A stretch of DNA of 64,000 nt from Zemynaea arenosa (GTDB lineage: Bacteria; Pseudomonadota; Gammaproteobacteria; Burkholderiales; Burkholderiaceae_D). The notes under the pieces were generated by a model. The model did no database searches. It was not told where the DNA came from and worked only from the letters and a program-made list of their open reading frames with translations. This document shows positions 1 through 9,651 of the stretch, one piece after another. The position numbers and the translations under genes are program-made. Positions within the stretch are counted from its first letter, which is position 1. Each line of letters starts with the position of its first letter. The stretch covers positions 16,196 through 80,195 of the forward strand of contig NZ_SPVF01000106.1 of the NCBI RefSeq assembly GCF_004614185.1, given 5' to 3'.

Positions 1-1983
1 GACACCGCGAGCCGCATCGTGGTTGGCCGCGACGAGGTCCTCAAGTACGGCGACCAGACCGTGCTCGATGTGCTCAAGCGCCTGCCCGGCGTGACCGTGT
101 CCGGCAGTGCCGTGCGTATGCGCGGCCTGACCGGCTACACCCAGCTGCTGCTGAACGGCGAACGTCCGCCCGCCGGTTTTTCCCTCGATACGGTGGCGCC
201 GGACCTGATCGAGCGGATCGAGATCGTGCGCGCCGCGACGGCGGAGTTTTCGACCCAGGCTATCGCAGGCACAATCAACGTGGTGCTCAAGAAGTCGGTG
301 GAAAAAGCCTCGCTGGAATTCCGCGGCGGCGCGGGCTTCGGCCATGATTACTGGTCCCCGGGCGGCACCATGACCATCTCGGACAAGAATGGCCGCCGCT
401 CCTGGAACTTCACCGTCTACGCAGCCCACAGCGGGCATGACGGCGACACCACTGCACTGGAAACGGCGGCCGATCCGAGCGGCCGCCCGACCCTGCGCCG
501 CGAGTACTCGGACCATACGTCGAGCAGCTTCGACATGTTCAACCTGAGTGGCCGCATCAACTGGACGCTGGCTGGCGGGAACACGCTGACCTGGCAGAAC
601 TTCCTGAATACCTCGCGCCTGCGCGACCGCCCGTTCTCGCGCAGTACCACCACGCTTGGCCTGCCGCCGGTGAACCCGAATGTGGACAGCTTCATCGACG
701 GCCACACGGAGACCCTGCGCTCGGACCTGAACTATGTCGCCAAGCTGGGGAACAGCGCCAAGCTGGAATCCAAGATCGGCATCACTGCGATGCGCAACAT
801 GAAGCGTGACCGGGAGCTGGGCTTCGACCAACCCTCCGTGATTACGCAGGACCGGCGCGAGAAAACACGGAACAGCGAAGCGGCGCTGACCACCACCGGC
901 AAGTATGCGCGCCCTCTAGTTGAAGGCCATGCCGCGGCGGCGGGCTGGGAAGCCGGCCTGTCCCGCCTGGACACCGACAACTGGCTGGCCGAACTCGCGC
1001 AGCCGGAGACTATGCAGACCTACCGCGCCTCGGTCTCGCGCCTGGCCTTGTACGCGCAAGACGAATGGACGCTTACGCCGCGCTTTTCGGTCTACCTGGG
1101 CGGCCGCTGGGAAGGCGTGCGCACCCACAGCGAGGGGAGTGGCTTCGCGCCCATCACCACCAGCACCAGTGTCCTCAGCCCCTTGATGCACACGCTGTGG
1201 AAGATCCCCGGTTCCAAGTCGGATCAGCTGCGCTTCGCCCTCACGCGGACCTACAAGGCGCCCACGGCCTTCATGCTCACGCCGCGCCGCACGCTGGCGA
1301 TCAACAATTCGCCGACCACGCCGGACTCGGACGGCAATCCTGCGCTCAAGCCGGAATTGGCGACGGGCCTGGACCTCACGTTCGAACACTACCTGGAAGC
1401 GAATGGCGGGCTGCTGTCGGCCAACGTGTCGCGGCGCGCGATCAGCCATTACATCCGCAACACGCTGCAGCGCGTGGGCGACCGCTGGGTCGTGGCACCG
1501 GCCAACGTGGGCGATGCGCGCACCTGGGGCATCGAACTCGAAGCCAAGCTGCCGCTCAAGACCCTCATCGCCAACGCACCGGCGGTGGACTTGCGCGCAA
1601 GCCTGAGCCGCCATTGGTCGAGCGTGGACGCGGTGCCGGGGCCGGACAACCGCCTCGATAACCAGTCGCCGGTCTCCGCGACCTTTGGCGCCGACTACAG
1701 GGCGGGCCAGCTGACCGCCGGCACCAGCTTCACCTTCTCCAACGGCGGCTGGGCGCGCACGGCGCTCAACCAGTGGCGCTACACCTCGGTGGACCGCAGC
1801 ATGGACGTCTACGCGCTGTGGAAGTTCGACAGCCATCTCGCCTTGCGCGTCACCCTCGTCAATGCGCTGGCTGGGGACAGCACGCCCGCGACGCTGTTCC
1901 AGGACGATGCCGGCACCCAGTACCGCCGCTCGGTGGAGCTGCCGCTGCTGCGCGGCCGCATCCTGGTGGAGTACAAATACTAA
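1..1983 (+). CDS. TonB-dependent outer-membrane receptor (5' partial)
   Basis: The reading frame is open from base 1, so the start and signal peptide lie upstream of the window. The visible 660 residues begin in the N-terminal plug (VLDVLKRLPGVTV, then NGERPP and the IERIEIVRAATAEFSTQA region typical of plug domains) and run into a beta-barrel ending in EYKY, with the terminal aromatic expected of an outer-membrane barrel. Such receptors import siderophores or other large nutrients using TonB energy; the substrate cannot be read here. The next gene is a close paralogue whose ATG overlaps this stop codon (TAATG), so the two are very likely co-transcribed and arose by tandem duplication. Confidence 0.93.
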   Translation, partial: DTASRIVVGRDEVLKYGDQTVLDVLKRLPGVTVSGSAVRMRGLTGYTQLLLNGERPPAGFSLDTVAPDLIERIEIVRAATAEFSTQAIAGTINVVLKKSVEKASLEFRGGAGFGHDYWSPGGTMTISDKNGRRSWNFTVYAAHSGHDGDTTALETAADPSGRPTLRREYSDHTSSSFDMFNLSGRINWTLAGGNTLTWQNFLNTSRLRDRPFSRSTTTLGLPPVNPNVDSFIDGHTETLRSDLNYVAKLGNSAKLESKIGITAMRNMKRDRELGFDQPSVITQDRREKTRNSEAALTTTGKYARPLVEGHAAAAGWEAGLSRLDTDNWLAELAQPETMQTYRASVSRLALYAQDEWTLTPRFSVYLGGRWEGVRTHSEGSGFAPITTSTSVLSPLMHTLWKIPGSKSDQLRFALTRTYKAPTAFMLTPRRTLAINNSPTTPDSDGNPALKPELATGLDLTFEHYLEANGGLLSANVSRRAISHYIRNTLQRVGDRWVVAPANVGDARTWGIELEAKLPLKTLIANAPAVDLRASLSRHWSSVDAVPGPDNRLDNQSPVSATFGADYRAGQLTAGTSFTFSNGGWARTALNQWRYTSVDRSMDVYALWKFDSHLALRVTLVNALAGDSTPATLFQDDAGTQYRRSVELPLLRGRILVEYKY

Positions 1984-4157
1984 TGCGCGCTGCCGCCTGG
2001 TCCTTGCTGTCACTGGCCGTAGCGGGCGGCGCCACGGCGCAGGAAGCACCGTCCCGGCCCGCGGACAAGGCCGGGGCACCGGCCACGGTGACGCCGCCGG
2101 CGCCGGCGAACAAGGTCGAAGTCAAGGCGAAGGCGGAGGCCTACGATCCGCGCCGCGACGACACGGCCAGCAAGATCGTGGTTGGCCGCGAGGAACTGCT
2201 CAAGTACGGCGACCCGTCCGCGCTCGATGTACTCAAGCGCCTGCCCGGCGTAACCGTCAGCCGCGGCGCGGTGCAAATGCGTGGCATGGCGGGCTATACG
2301 CAGGTGCTGGTCAACGGCGAACGGCCTCCGTCCGGCTTCTCGCTCGACGCGGTGGCGCCGGAGTCCATCGAAAAGATCGAGATCGTGCGCGCGGCGACGG
2401 CCGAGTATTCGACCCAGGCGGTGGCGGGTACCATCAACATCGTGTTGAAGAAGTTGGTTGAGAAGGCTGCCCGCAGCGTGAGCGTGGGCCTCGGCACTGG
2501 CGATGCCTACCGCCAGCGCCGGGTCAACTTCTCGCTGGCGGACAAGGACGGCAAGCTGTCCTGGTCCGTGTTCGGTGGCGCCCAGCGCAACGAAAACAGC
2601 CCCGCCACGGAGGTGGAGGAGGGCGGAGCGGATGCTGTCGGCATGCCCGATCTGCTGCGCCGCATTCACACTTACGGCCACACGGTCAACCAGGGCCTGG
2701 ACCTCGGCGCCCGCCTGGTCTGGTCGCTCGGCGACGGCGAGAGCCTCAGCTGGCAGAATTTCGTCAACCGCTCCCACGGCGGTGGCGATAGTTATGGACG
2801 CAGCGTGACGGAGCTCGGCACGGCGCGGCCATACCCCAACGTGGACTCGCTGACGGATTACGGCCGCCTGTTTGCGCGCTCGGAGCTCAACTGGGTCGCC
2901 AAGTTCGCGGGCGGCAAGCTCGATGCGAAGCTGAGCGCCTACGGCTCGCGCAACGACCGCGATGCCCACATCACGGGCTACGAGCGCCCGGAGCTGCTGA
3001 CCCAGGACCGCAGCGAGACCATCGAGAGCCGCGAGCATGGCGTCACCAGCACCGGCAAATACTCGCGCTCCCTGTTCGACAAGCACAGTGCGGCCTTCGG
3101 CTGGGATGCGGGCACTTCGCGTGCGGCCACGGACAACCTGATGGACGAGCGCCTGCTGGTCAACAGTGTGCCGAAGCGGAACCTGATCGACCAGACCTTC
3201 AGCGCGGAAGTCACGCGCCTCGCCCTGTTCGCGCAAGACGAGTGGAATATCACACCGCGCGTCTCGACCTACGTCGGCGCGCGCTGGGAAGGCGTGCGCA
3301 CTCACGCCTCCGGCACCAGCTTCGATAGCCTGGCCAGCACCACCAGCGTGTTCAGCCCCCTGTTCCACGTGCTGTGGAAGCTGCCAGACACCAAGGCGGA
3401 CCAGTTGCGCTTCGCCTTCACGCGCACCTACCGGCCGCCCGCGCTGTACAGCCTCACGCCGCGCCGCTCTCTGTCCGTCAACAACTCGCAAACGACGCCA
3501 GACTACCAAGGAAACCCGGACTTGAAGCCGGAACTGGCCACCGGCCTGGACCTGACCTTCGAACACTACTTCGGCAGCGATGGCGGCCTGTTGTCGGCTG
3601 GCGTGTCCACCCGCCGCATCGACCACTACATCCGCAACACCATCCAGCTGGTGGGCGACCGCTGGGTGAACGCCCCCGCCAACATCGGCAACGCCACCAC
3701 GCGCGGTCTGGAGCTGGAGGCCAAATTCCCGCTCAAGACCTTCTTCGCGAACGCACCCGCCATCGACGTGCGGGCGAACCTGAGCCGCAACTGGTCCACG
3801 GTGGATGCGGTCCCCGGTCCGCATAACCGGCTGGATAACCAGACCCCGGTCTCGTTCAAGGCCGCGCTGGACCACAAGGCGGGGCGCCTGACCACGGGCA
3901 CGAGCTTCAACTTCACCAACGGGGGCTGGGTGCGCGTCTCCGCCACCGAAACCAGCTACACCTCGGTGAACCGCGAGGTGGAGGTCTACGCGCTGTGGAA
4001 GTTCGACCCGAAGCTGTCCCTGCGCGCCACGGCCTACCATGAGCTGAACGACCAGACCACGGCCACGGGTTATCAGGACGCCTACGGCACGTTGTACACC
4101 CGCTCCACCGTGGGCAACCGCAGCTTCCTGCGGGTTCAGCTCGAGTATAAGTTCTGA
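1983..4157 (+). CDS. TonB-dependent outer-membrane receptor (paralogue 2)
   Basis: 724 residues. I chose the ATG at 1983 because it overlaps the previous stop and is followed by a clear signal peptide (MRAAAWSLLSLAVAGGATAQ) ending in AQ. The open frame continues upstream, but only as a shadow of the first receptor. The mature protein has an Ala/Pro/Lys-rich linker, the plug (LDVLKRLPGVTVS, NGERPPSGFSLD, IEKIEIVRAATAEYSTQA) and a barrel ending in EYKF. It aligns by eye along its length with the upstream receptor, including long identical stretches in the barrel (TGLDLTFEHY, NAPANIGNA-like segments). Substrate unknown. No partner such as a TonB or siderophore gene lies downstream. Confidence 0.93.
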   Translation: MRAAAWSLLSLAVAGGATAQEAPSRPADKAGAPATVTPPAPANKVEVKAKAEAYDPRRDDTASKIVVGREELLKYGDPSALDVLKRLPGVTVSRGAVQMRGMAGYTQVLVNGERPPSGFSLDAVAPESIEKIEIVRAATAEYSTQAVAGTINIVLKKLVEKAARSVSVGLGTGDAYRQRRVNFSLADKDGKLSWSVFGGAQRNENSPATEVEEGGADAVGMPDLLRRIHTYGHTVNQGLDLGARLVWSLGDGESLSWQNFVNRSHGGGDSYGRSVTELGTARPYPNVDSLTDYGRLFARSELNWVAKFAGGKLDAKLSAYGSRNDRDAHITGYERPELLTQDRSETIESREHGVTSTGKYSRSLFDKHSAAFGWDAGTSRAATDNLMDERLLVNSVPKRNLIDQTFSAEVTRLALFAQDEWNITPRVSTYVGARWEGVRTHASGTSFDSLASTTSVFSPLFHVLWKLPDTKADQLRFAFTRTYRPPALYSLTPRRSLSVNNSQTTPDYQGNPDLKPELATGLDLTFEHYFGSDGGLLSAGVSTRRIDHYIRNTIQLVGDRWVNAPANIGNATTRGLELEAKFPLKTFFANAPAIDVRANLSRNWSTVDAVPGPHNRLDNQTPVSFKAALDHKAGRLTTGTSFNFTNGGWVRVSATETSYTSVNREVEVYALWKFDPKLSLRATAYHELNDQTTATGYQDAYGTLYTRSTVGNRSFLRVQLEYKF

Positions 4158-4173
4158 TAGTATCGGTCGCACC

Positions 4174-4614
4174 ATGACCTCCGCCCCGACCCTCGAATCG
4201 AATGCCCTGCAGGCCGCGCTGGCCGAGGTGCGCGAACTGCAGCGCACCGTGACCGTGCTGCGCGAGGAGCTGGAAGCGGCGCACATGGAGCGCGCCCGTC
4301 AGGTGCAGGACGCCGCCGCCACCGCCCACATCGAGCTGCAGCAGGCCCGTGCCACGGTCAGCGCGCTGCGCGATGCGCTGGAGCTGGCGCGGGCGGACCA
4401 GGAGGCGGCCGTCAAGCAGGCCACTCTTGGCACGATGGCGGAGGTGACCCAGCTGCGCGAGGCCATCGTGGTGCTGCGCGAACAGCTGGAGCAGGCGCAC
4501 GCCGGCAAGGAGGACGCCGTAATGCAGATGGCCGCGGCTCACCGCGCCGAACTGACCCACCTGCACGAGACGGTGCGCGTGCTGCGCGATGAACTGGAGG
4601 CCCGCCATGGATAG
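4174..4614 (+). CDS. Repeat-built coiled-coil protein coupled to the cyclase gene
   Basis: 146 residues with no signal peptide or membrane segment, almost entirely helical and rich in Ala, Glu, Leu and Arg. It consists of about three and a half copies of a 36-37 residue unit around the pattern V-x-V/A-L-R-E/D-x-L-E-x-A-H/R (LREELEAAH, LRDALELAR, LREQLEQAH, LRDELEARH), which predicts a long coiled coil. The stop codon lies inside the start of the downstream cyclase gene (8 bp overlap), so the two are translationally coupled. I infer a scaffold, dimerisation or regulatory partner for the cyclase; no known family was recognised. It sits 16 bp after the receptor gene and may share its transcript. 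Confidence 0.75.
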   Translation: MTSAPTLESNALQAALAEVRELQRTVTVLREELEAAHMERARQVQDAAATAHIELQQARATVSALRDALELARADQEAAVKQATLGTMAEVTQLREAIVVLREQLEQAHAGKEDAVMQMAAAHRAELTHLHETVRVLRDELEARHG

Positions 4615-6898
4615 CCGGGTACGCGGCAGCGTCGCCGCCAACGACAGCGCGGCTGCTTCGCAAGGCCGCCGGCTGCGGCAGGCTGAGTTGCTGCTGGAAG
4701 TGTCGCGCCGCATGGCGGCCTTCGACACGCTGGATGACATCCTCACTGCGCTGGTGGACATCACCACCGAGGAGCTGAGCGCCGAGCGTGGAACGCTGTT
4801 CCTCAATGATCCTGAGACCAATGAACTGTTTTCACGGGTCGCGCAGGGGAACAACCAGCGCGAGATCCGCCTGCTGAACAGCACGGGCATTGCGGGCCAC
4901 GTGTTCACGACCGGCGAGCCGCTGCTGATCCACGATGCCTATGCCGACGAACGCTTCAACCGCACGATCGACGAGCAGACGGGCTTCGTTACCCGCAACA
5001 TCCTGTGCGTCCCGATCCGCACGGTGAAGGGCGAGATCATCGGCGTGTCGCAAACGCTGAACAAGAAGCGCGGCAAGTTCACCCGCAACGACCTGCAGCT
5101 GCTGGAGGCCTTGACTACGCAGGGTACGCTGGCCCTGCAAAGCGCGCGCTTCCTGGAGCGGATGAAGAAGGTGCGGCGCCAGGAGATGGAATTCATCGAC
5201 GTCGTCTCTGAAGTCACTGCCGACATCAAGCTCGGTTCGCTGTTGCAGAAGGTGATGGGCGAGGCCACGCGCATGCTCAACGCCGAGCGCTCCACGCTCT
5301 TCCTGAACGATGAGAAGACCAGCGAACTGTGGTCGGAGGTTGGGCAGGGCCTGGCGTCGATGCAGATTCGTCTCCCGAATTCGGCCGGTATCGCAGGCGC
5401 GGTGTTCACGTCGGGGAAGACCATCAACATCCCGTACGCGTACGCGGATTTGCGCTTCAATCCGGCCTTCGACAAGAAGACCGGCTTCTTCACCCGCTCG
5501 ATCCTGTGCGTCCCCATCGTCAACAAGCATGGCAAGACAATCGGCGTGACCCAAGTGCTCAACAAGCGTGGCGGCACCTTCACGGCGGAGGACGAATCGC
5601 GCCTGCGTGCGTTCACGGCGCAGATCTCCATCGCGCTGGAGAACGCGAAGCTGTTCGCGGACGTGCAGCAGATGAAGAACTACAACGAGGCCATGCTGGA
5701 ATCGATGTCCAGCGGCGTCGTGACGCTCGATGAAGCGGAGAAGATCGTCACCTGCAACGCGGCGGGCCTGCGCATCCTGCGCACCCAGCCCGACGGGATA
5801 CTGGGCCGCGCGGCGGCGGAATTCTTCAGCGGCCCCAATGAGTGGGTCATGGCGCGCCTGCACCAGGTGGAGACCACCCAGGCGGCGGAGCTGGCGATGG
5901 ACGCGGAGCTGGTGGTCGGCGGCGATACGCTGTCGGTCAACTTCAGCGTGCAGCCGCTGCTCTCGACGGAAAAGAAGCGCATCGGCTGGATGCTGATGAT
6001 TGAGGATATCTCCAACGAAAAGCGCCTGCGCTCGACCATGTCGCGCTACATGGACCCGGGCATCGCGGACCAGATGGTCGCCAATGGCGCCGAGGCCCTG
6101 GGCGGCAAGAACGTGCCGGCCACGGTGCTGTTCTCGGACATCCGTAACTTCACCACCATCACCGAGCAGCTGGGCGCCCAGGGCACGGTGGCACTGCTGA
6201 ACGAGTACTTCACCATGATGGTCGACTGCATCCAGCGCGAAGAGGGCATGCTCGACAAATTCATCGGCGACGCGATCATGGCGGCCTTCGGTATCCCGTT
6301 CGCGCATGACGATGACCCTGACCGCGGAGTGCGCACGGCCATTGCGATGATCACCGAGCTGCGCGCCTGGAACCAGTCCCGTATCGCGGACGGCAAGCTG
6401 CCGGTGGAGATCGGGATCGGGCTGAACTCGGACCTCGTCGTCTCCGGGAATATCGGCTCCAAGAAGCGCATGGACTACACCATCATTGGCGATGGCGTGA
6501 ACCTGGCGGCGCGGCTGGAGTCGGCCTGCAAGAACTACGGCGCCAGCATCCTGGTCTCCGAACAGACCTGGCGTGCGGTGCGCGGCACCTACCGCATGCG
6601 CGAGCTGGATATCGTCATCGTCAAGGGCAAGACTCGGCCGGTGGCGATTTACGAGGTGATGGACCACCACACCGGCGAGACCTATCCGCATCTGATCGAT
6701 GCGCTGGGACTGTTCCGCAATGGACTTGAAAAATACCGGGCGCGCGAGTTCGCGCGGGCGCAGGCCCTGTTCGGGCAGGTGCTCAAGCTGAACGCGGCCG
6801 ACCAGGCGGCCCAGATGTATGTGGAGCGCTGCGCGCACTATCTGGCGCATCCCCCGGCGCCCGAGTGGGACGGGGTGTTCGTCATGGAAGAGAAGTAG
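4607..6898 (+). CDS. GAF-GAF-PAS class III adenylate cyclase
   Basis: 763 residues. The ATG at 4607 is preceded six bases upstream by GGAGG, so I preferred it to the in-frame ATG at 4589. Two GAF domains lie at about 25-185 and 200-365 (both with RGTLFLND/RSTLFLND openings and ILCVPI cores), a PAS-like segment at about 375-480, and a class III cyclase domain at about 505-700. The metal-binding aspartates are Asp511 (VLFSDIRNFT) and Asp555 (KFIGDAIMAAFG). Lys551 is the residue that in this family favours ATP over GTP, so cAMP is the likely product. There are no membrane segments, so it is probably cytosolic and sensed through GAF ligands. The gene ends 3 bp from a convergent gene. Confidence 0.9.
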   Translation: MDSRVRGSVAANDSAAASQGRRLRQAELLLEVSRRMAAFDTLDDILTALVDITTEELSAERGTLFLNDPETNELFSRVAQGNNQREIRLLNSTGIAGHVFTTGEPLLIHDAYADERFNRTIDEQTGFVTRNILCVPIRTVKGEIIGVSQTLNKKRGKFTRNDLQLLEALTTQGTLALQSARFLERMKKVRRQEMEFIDVVSEVTADIKLGSLLQKVMGEATRMLNAERSTLFLNDEKTSELWSEVGQGLASMQIRLPNSAGIAGAVFTSGKTINIPYAYADLRFNPAFDKKTGFFTRSILCVPIVNKHGKTIGVTQVLNKRGGTFTAEDESRLRAFTAQISIALENAKLFADVQQMKNYNEAMLESMSSGVVTLDEAEKIVTCNAAGLRILRTQPDGILGRAAAEFFSGPNEWVMARLHQVETTQAAELAMDAELVVGGDTLSVNFSVQPLLSTEKKRIGWMLMIEDISNEKRLRSTMSRYMDPGIADQMVANGAEALGGKNVPATVLFSDIRNFTTITEQLGAQGTVALLNEYFTMMVDCIQREEGMLDKFIGDAIMAAFGIPFAHDDDPDRGVRTAIAMITELRAWNQSRIADGKLPVEIGIGLNSDLVVSGNIGSKKRMDYTIIGDGVNLAARLESACKNYGASILVSEQTWRAVRGTYRMRELDIVIVKGKTRPVAIYEVMDHHTGETYPHLIDALGLFRNGLEKYRAREFARAQALFGQVLKLNAADQAAQMYVERCAHYLAHPPAPEWDGVFVMEEK

Positions 6899-6901
6899 GC
6901 C

Positions 6902-7402
6902 CTACTTCGTCCGCTTGAGCGTCATCTGGAACACGGAGAACCAGGCGCCATCCTTGCCTCGGCTTTCCGTGAAGGCCTGGATGCTGTCCTCACCCAGGGG
7001 ATTCCAGCGCACCCGGTATGAGTTGGCCGGGCCGTGCGCCAGCTGCTCGTTGGGCGGGAAATACAGCGCGTTGGCGGCACTCTCCATCGCGCCGCGCGCA
7101 TAGGTGTCGCCACTGTCCAGGTACATGTACTCGACCGCCTTCGACACCGGATTCCAGTAGTACGTAGTCTCGCCCACCACATCCGGCTTGCCGCTGGTGC
7201 GCACCGTGTGCGTGTCCCGCAACGCGCGGCCGTCCAGCACCCAGGCGAAGCAATGCTCGTCCGAGCTCAAAGTCATTGGAATATCGCCCTTCCAGCAATG
7301 GCCGGCCAGATAGGCCATGGGGGCGAGCGGCGTGGCCGGTGCCGCATGCACGGGTGCGGCCAGGGCGAACAGGACGACTGGGATGAGGGAAGCGAAGCGC
7401 AT
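6902..7402 (-). CDS. Secreted hypothetical protein
   Basis: 166 residues with a signal peptide (MRFASLIPVVLFALAAPVHA, cleavage after HAAPA). The mature part starts with LAPMAYLAGHCWKGD and contains two cysteines (GHCWKG and DEHCFAW), conserved-looking tryptophans, a WNP turn and ETTYYWNP. The pattern resembles small lipocalin-like periplasmic proteins of the YLAGxWxG type, but that is only a resemblance. It is a single gene, convergent with the cyclase. No function is assigned. Confidence 0.8.
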   Translation of the reverse strand: MRFASLIPVVLFALAAPVHAAPATPLAPMAYLAGHCWKGDIPMTLSSDEHCFAWVLDGRALRDTHTVRTSGKPDVVGETTYYWNPVSKAVEYMYLDSGDTYARGAMESAANALYFPPNEQLAHGPANSYRVRWNPLGEDSIQAFTESRGKDGAWFSVFQMTLKRTK

Positions 7403-7466
7403 GGCGCCAATCTATGCCCGTGCGCGCGCCAAGTCAATCGTGCGCAGGGTCCGTTTGGATGACGCG

Positions 7467-8318
7467 CTACGCGAGCCGCATCAGCACCGCGCCGCAGGCA
7501 ATCGCCGTCACCGCGGCCACGCGTGTGCGGCTGATCTTTTCCTTGAGGACCAGGCCTGCGATGGCGGTCGCGAACAGGATCGACGTTTCGCGCAGCGCGG
7601 CCACGGTGGCCACCGGCGCGCGCGTCATGGCCCACACGGCGATGCCGTAGGATCCCAGGCTGCCCAGGCCTCCGATGAAGAACGCGCGCGGATGGCCGAG
7701 GCCATAGCTGAGGAGGCGGCGGGTGCCAGTACGCGCAATCGTATAGAGCAAAAAGCCGATCCCGGTCAGCAGGAAGATCCACAGCACGTACGCCACCGCA
7801 GCGCCCGAGCGGCGCACGCCGATGCCATCGACCAGCGTGTAGGACGCGATCAGCACCGCGACCGTGAGGGCATAGGGCAGGGCACGGCCATGGGCCTCGC
7901 CACGGCGGTGCCGGTCTGCGCAAATGGCGAGGATGCCGCCGCAGATGCAGGCAATCGCCAGCCACTGGCCCATGTGCAGGCGCTCGTGCGCGAGCGGCAG
8001 GCTGGCGACAGCCACCAGCAGCGGCGCGGTGCCGCGCATCAGCGGATAGGAAAAGCTCACGTCGCCCTGGCGGTAGGTTTCGGCCAGCAGGGCGCAATAG
8101 ACCACCTGGATGATGGAAGAGGCGGCGGCGAAGGGCCAGCTGTCCGGTGCGGGTGGCGGCAGCGGGAGCACCAGCAGCGCGGCACCGGCCATGACGCCGG
8201 CGCCGGTGCTCACCAGCGCGGTACCGAGCAGCACATCGCGGCCGCCCTTGATGATCGCATTCCAGATCGCGTGGAACAGGGCCGCGCAGAGCACGGCCGC
8301 GACGACGGTTCCGCTCAT
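7467..8318 (-). CDS. EamA/DMT-family membrane transporter
   Basis: 283 residues with about ten hydrophobic helices arranged as two similar halves of five, the architecture of drug/metabolite exporters of the EamA family (MSGTVVAAVLCAALFHAIWNA at the start, GTAPLLVAVASLPLAHERL at the end of the first half, ALRETSILFATAIAGLVLKEK in the second). The HAIWNAIIKGG start is typical of one EamA subgroup. The gene begins 19 bp after the MFS gene on the same strand, so both are likely one operon. Substrate unknown. Confidence 0.88.
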   Translation of the reverse strand: MSGTVVAAVLCAALFHAIWNAIIKGGRDVLLGTALVSTGAGVMAGAALLVLPLPPPAPDSWPFAAASSIIQVVYCALLAETYRQGDVSFSYPLMRGTAPLLVAVASLPLAHERLHMGQWLAIACICGGILAICADRHRRGEAHGRALPYALTVAVLIASYTLVDGIGVRRSGAAVAYVLWIFLLTGIGFLLYTIARTGTRRLLSYGLGHPRAFFIGGLGSLGSYGIAVWAMTRAPVATVAALRETSILFATAIAGLVLKEKISRTRVAAVTAIACGAVLMRLA

Positions 8319-8337
8319 GGGGCTCCGGCGGCTCCGC

Positions 8338-9582
8338 TCATGCGATCCGCATGTGATGGCTGCGGAAGTAGCGCAGCGCCACCGCCACGCCGACGGCCTG
8401 CATCGCCGCGCAGATGAAGAAGGTGGTGCCGATGCGCCAGTCGTTGGGCGGCAGGTGGCTGACCGCGCCGAGGATGGCGGTGCCCGCCAGCGGCATGAAG
8501 ATCAGACCCAGACTGCTGATCGACTGCAGGGATCCCATCAACTCGCCCTGCTCGCTGGCGGGCGTGAGCTTGGACACGATGCCTTGCAGTGCGGGACCAG
8601 CGGCGAAGGCCAGCAGGTTACAGAGGATGAACACATACATCATCCACCCATGCGTGGCCAGGCCATACAGCACGTAGGTGATCCCACCCGAAACCAGGCC
8701 AATGACCGACAGCCGCACTTCGCCAAAGCGGCGGATCAGCACCGCCATCAGGCCCGCCTGAACGCCGGCGGCGCACAGGCCGACGCAGAACATGGCGATG
8801 CCGTTTTCGCGCGGCGTCCAGTCAAAGCGGAAGGTGGTGTACAGCACCCAGGTGGTGTGCAGCATCATCTGCGCGCAAGTGGTGAGCGCGAACACGATCA
8901 CCAGGCCGCGGATGTCTTTGCGGCGCACGAGTTTGAACAGCGCGCTGAGGGGATTGATCTTGTTCCAGTCGAACGGCGCGCGCTCGCGGGCGGGCAGCGA
9001 CTCGGGCACCACGAAGAAGCCATACACGAAGTTGCAGGCACTGAGCCCGGCGGCAACGTAGAACGGCAGGTGCAGGTTGACGTTCCCCAGCAGGCCGCCC
9101 AGCATCGGTCCGCAGATGAAGCCGAGGCCAAACGCCGCGCCGACTTTGCCGAAACTGCTGGCGCGGTTCTCCGGCGTCGAGATGTCCGAGGCGTAGGCCG
9201 AGGCGACCGACATCGAAGCCGAGGACATGCCGCCGATGACGCGGCCCACGAACATGAAGGCCAGGGTGGGCGCCCACGCGGTGGCGAGGAAGTTGATGCA
9301 CATGCCCGCCATGGAATACAGCAGCACCGGGCGGCGGCCCACGCGGTCGCTGATCGCGCCGAGCATGGGCATGAAGAGGAACTGCATCAGCCCGAAGGTC
9401 ATGGACATCACGCCGAACCACCAGGCCTGCTGGTCGCGTGCATGCACGAACTCACCGACCAAGACCGGCAGCACGGGGACGATCAGGCCAATCCCGAGCA
9501 TGTCGATGAACACACAGACCAGGACGAAATTCAGGTTCGCGGCGCGGACCGGCGCGTGCGGGACGGCGGACGGAATACTCAT
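8338..9582 (-). CDS. MFS transporter, TetA-like
   Basis: 414 residues with twelve predicted membrane helices. The cytoplasmic loop between helices 2 and 3 carries the MFS signature GAISDRVGRRPVLL, and helix 1 reads FVLVCVFIDMLGIGLIVPVLP, which resembles TetA-type tetracycline/multidrug antiporters (DHA1 group). Helix 5 has GFICGPMLGGLLG, close to motif C of antiporters. It is the first gene of a two-gene run with the EamA transporter. Drug export is a family-level guess; a metabolite exporter is equally possible. Confidence 0.88.
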   Translation of the reverse strand: MSIPSAVPHAPVRAANLNFVLVCVFIDMLGIGLIVPVLPVLVGEFVHARDQQAWWFGVMSMTFGLMQFLFMPMLGAISDRVGRRPVLLYSMAGMCINFLATAWAPTLAFMFVGRVIGGMSSASMSVASAYASDISTPENRASSFGKVGAAFGLGFICGPMLGGLLGNVNLHLPFYVAAGLSACNFVYGFFVVPESLPARERAPFDWNKINPLSALFKLVRRKDIRGLVIVFALTTCAQMMLHTTWVLYTTFRFDWTPRENGIAMFCVGLCAAGVQAGLMAVLIRRFGEVRLSVIGLVSGGITYVLYGLATHGWMMYVFILCNLLAFAAGPALQGIVSKLTPASEQGELMGSLQSISSLGLIFMPLAGTAILGAVSHLPPNDWRIGTTFFICAAMQAVGVAVALRYFRSHHMRIA

Positions 9583-9651
9583 GGGCGGGGGCGGGGTGGC
9601 ATGCGTGACAAAGCGGCTATGTTATCGCAATCACCACCGCTGCGCTCATAC

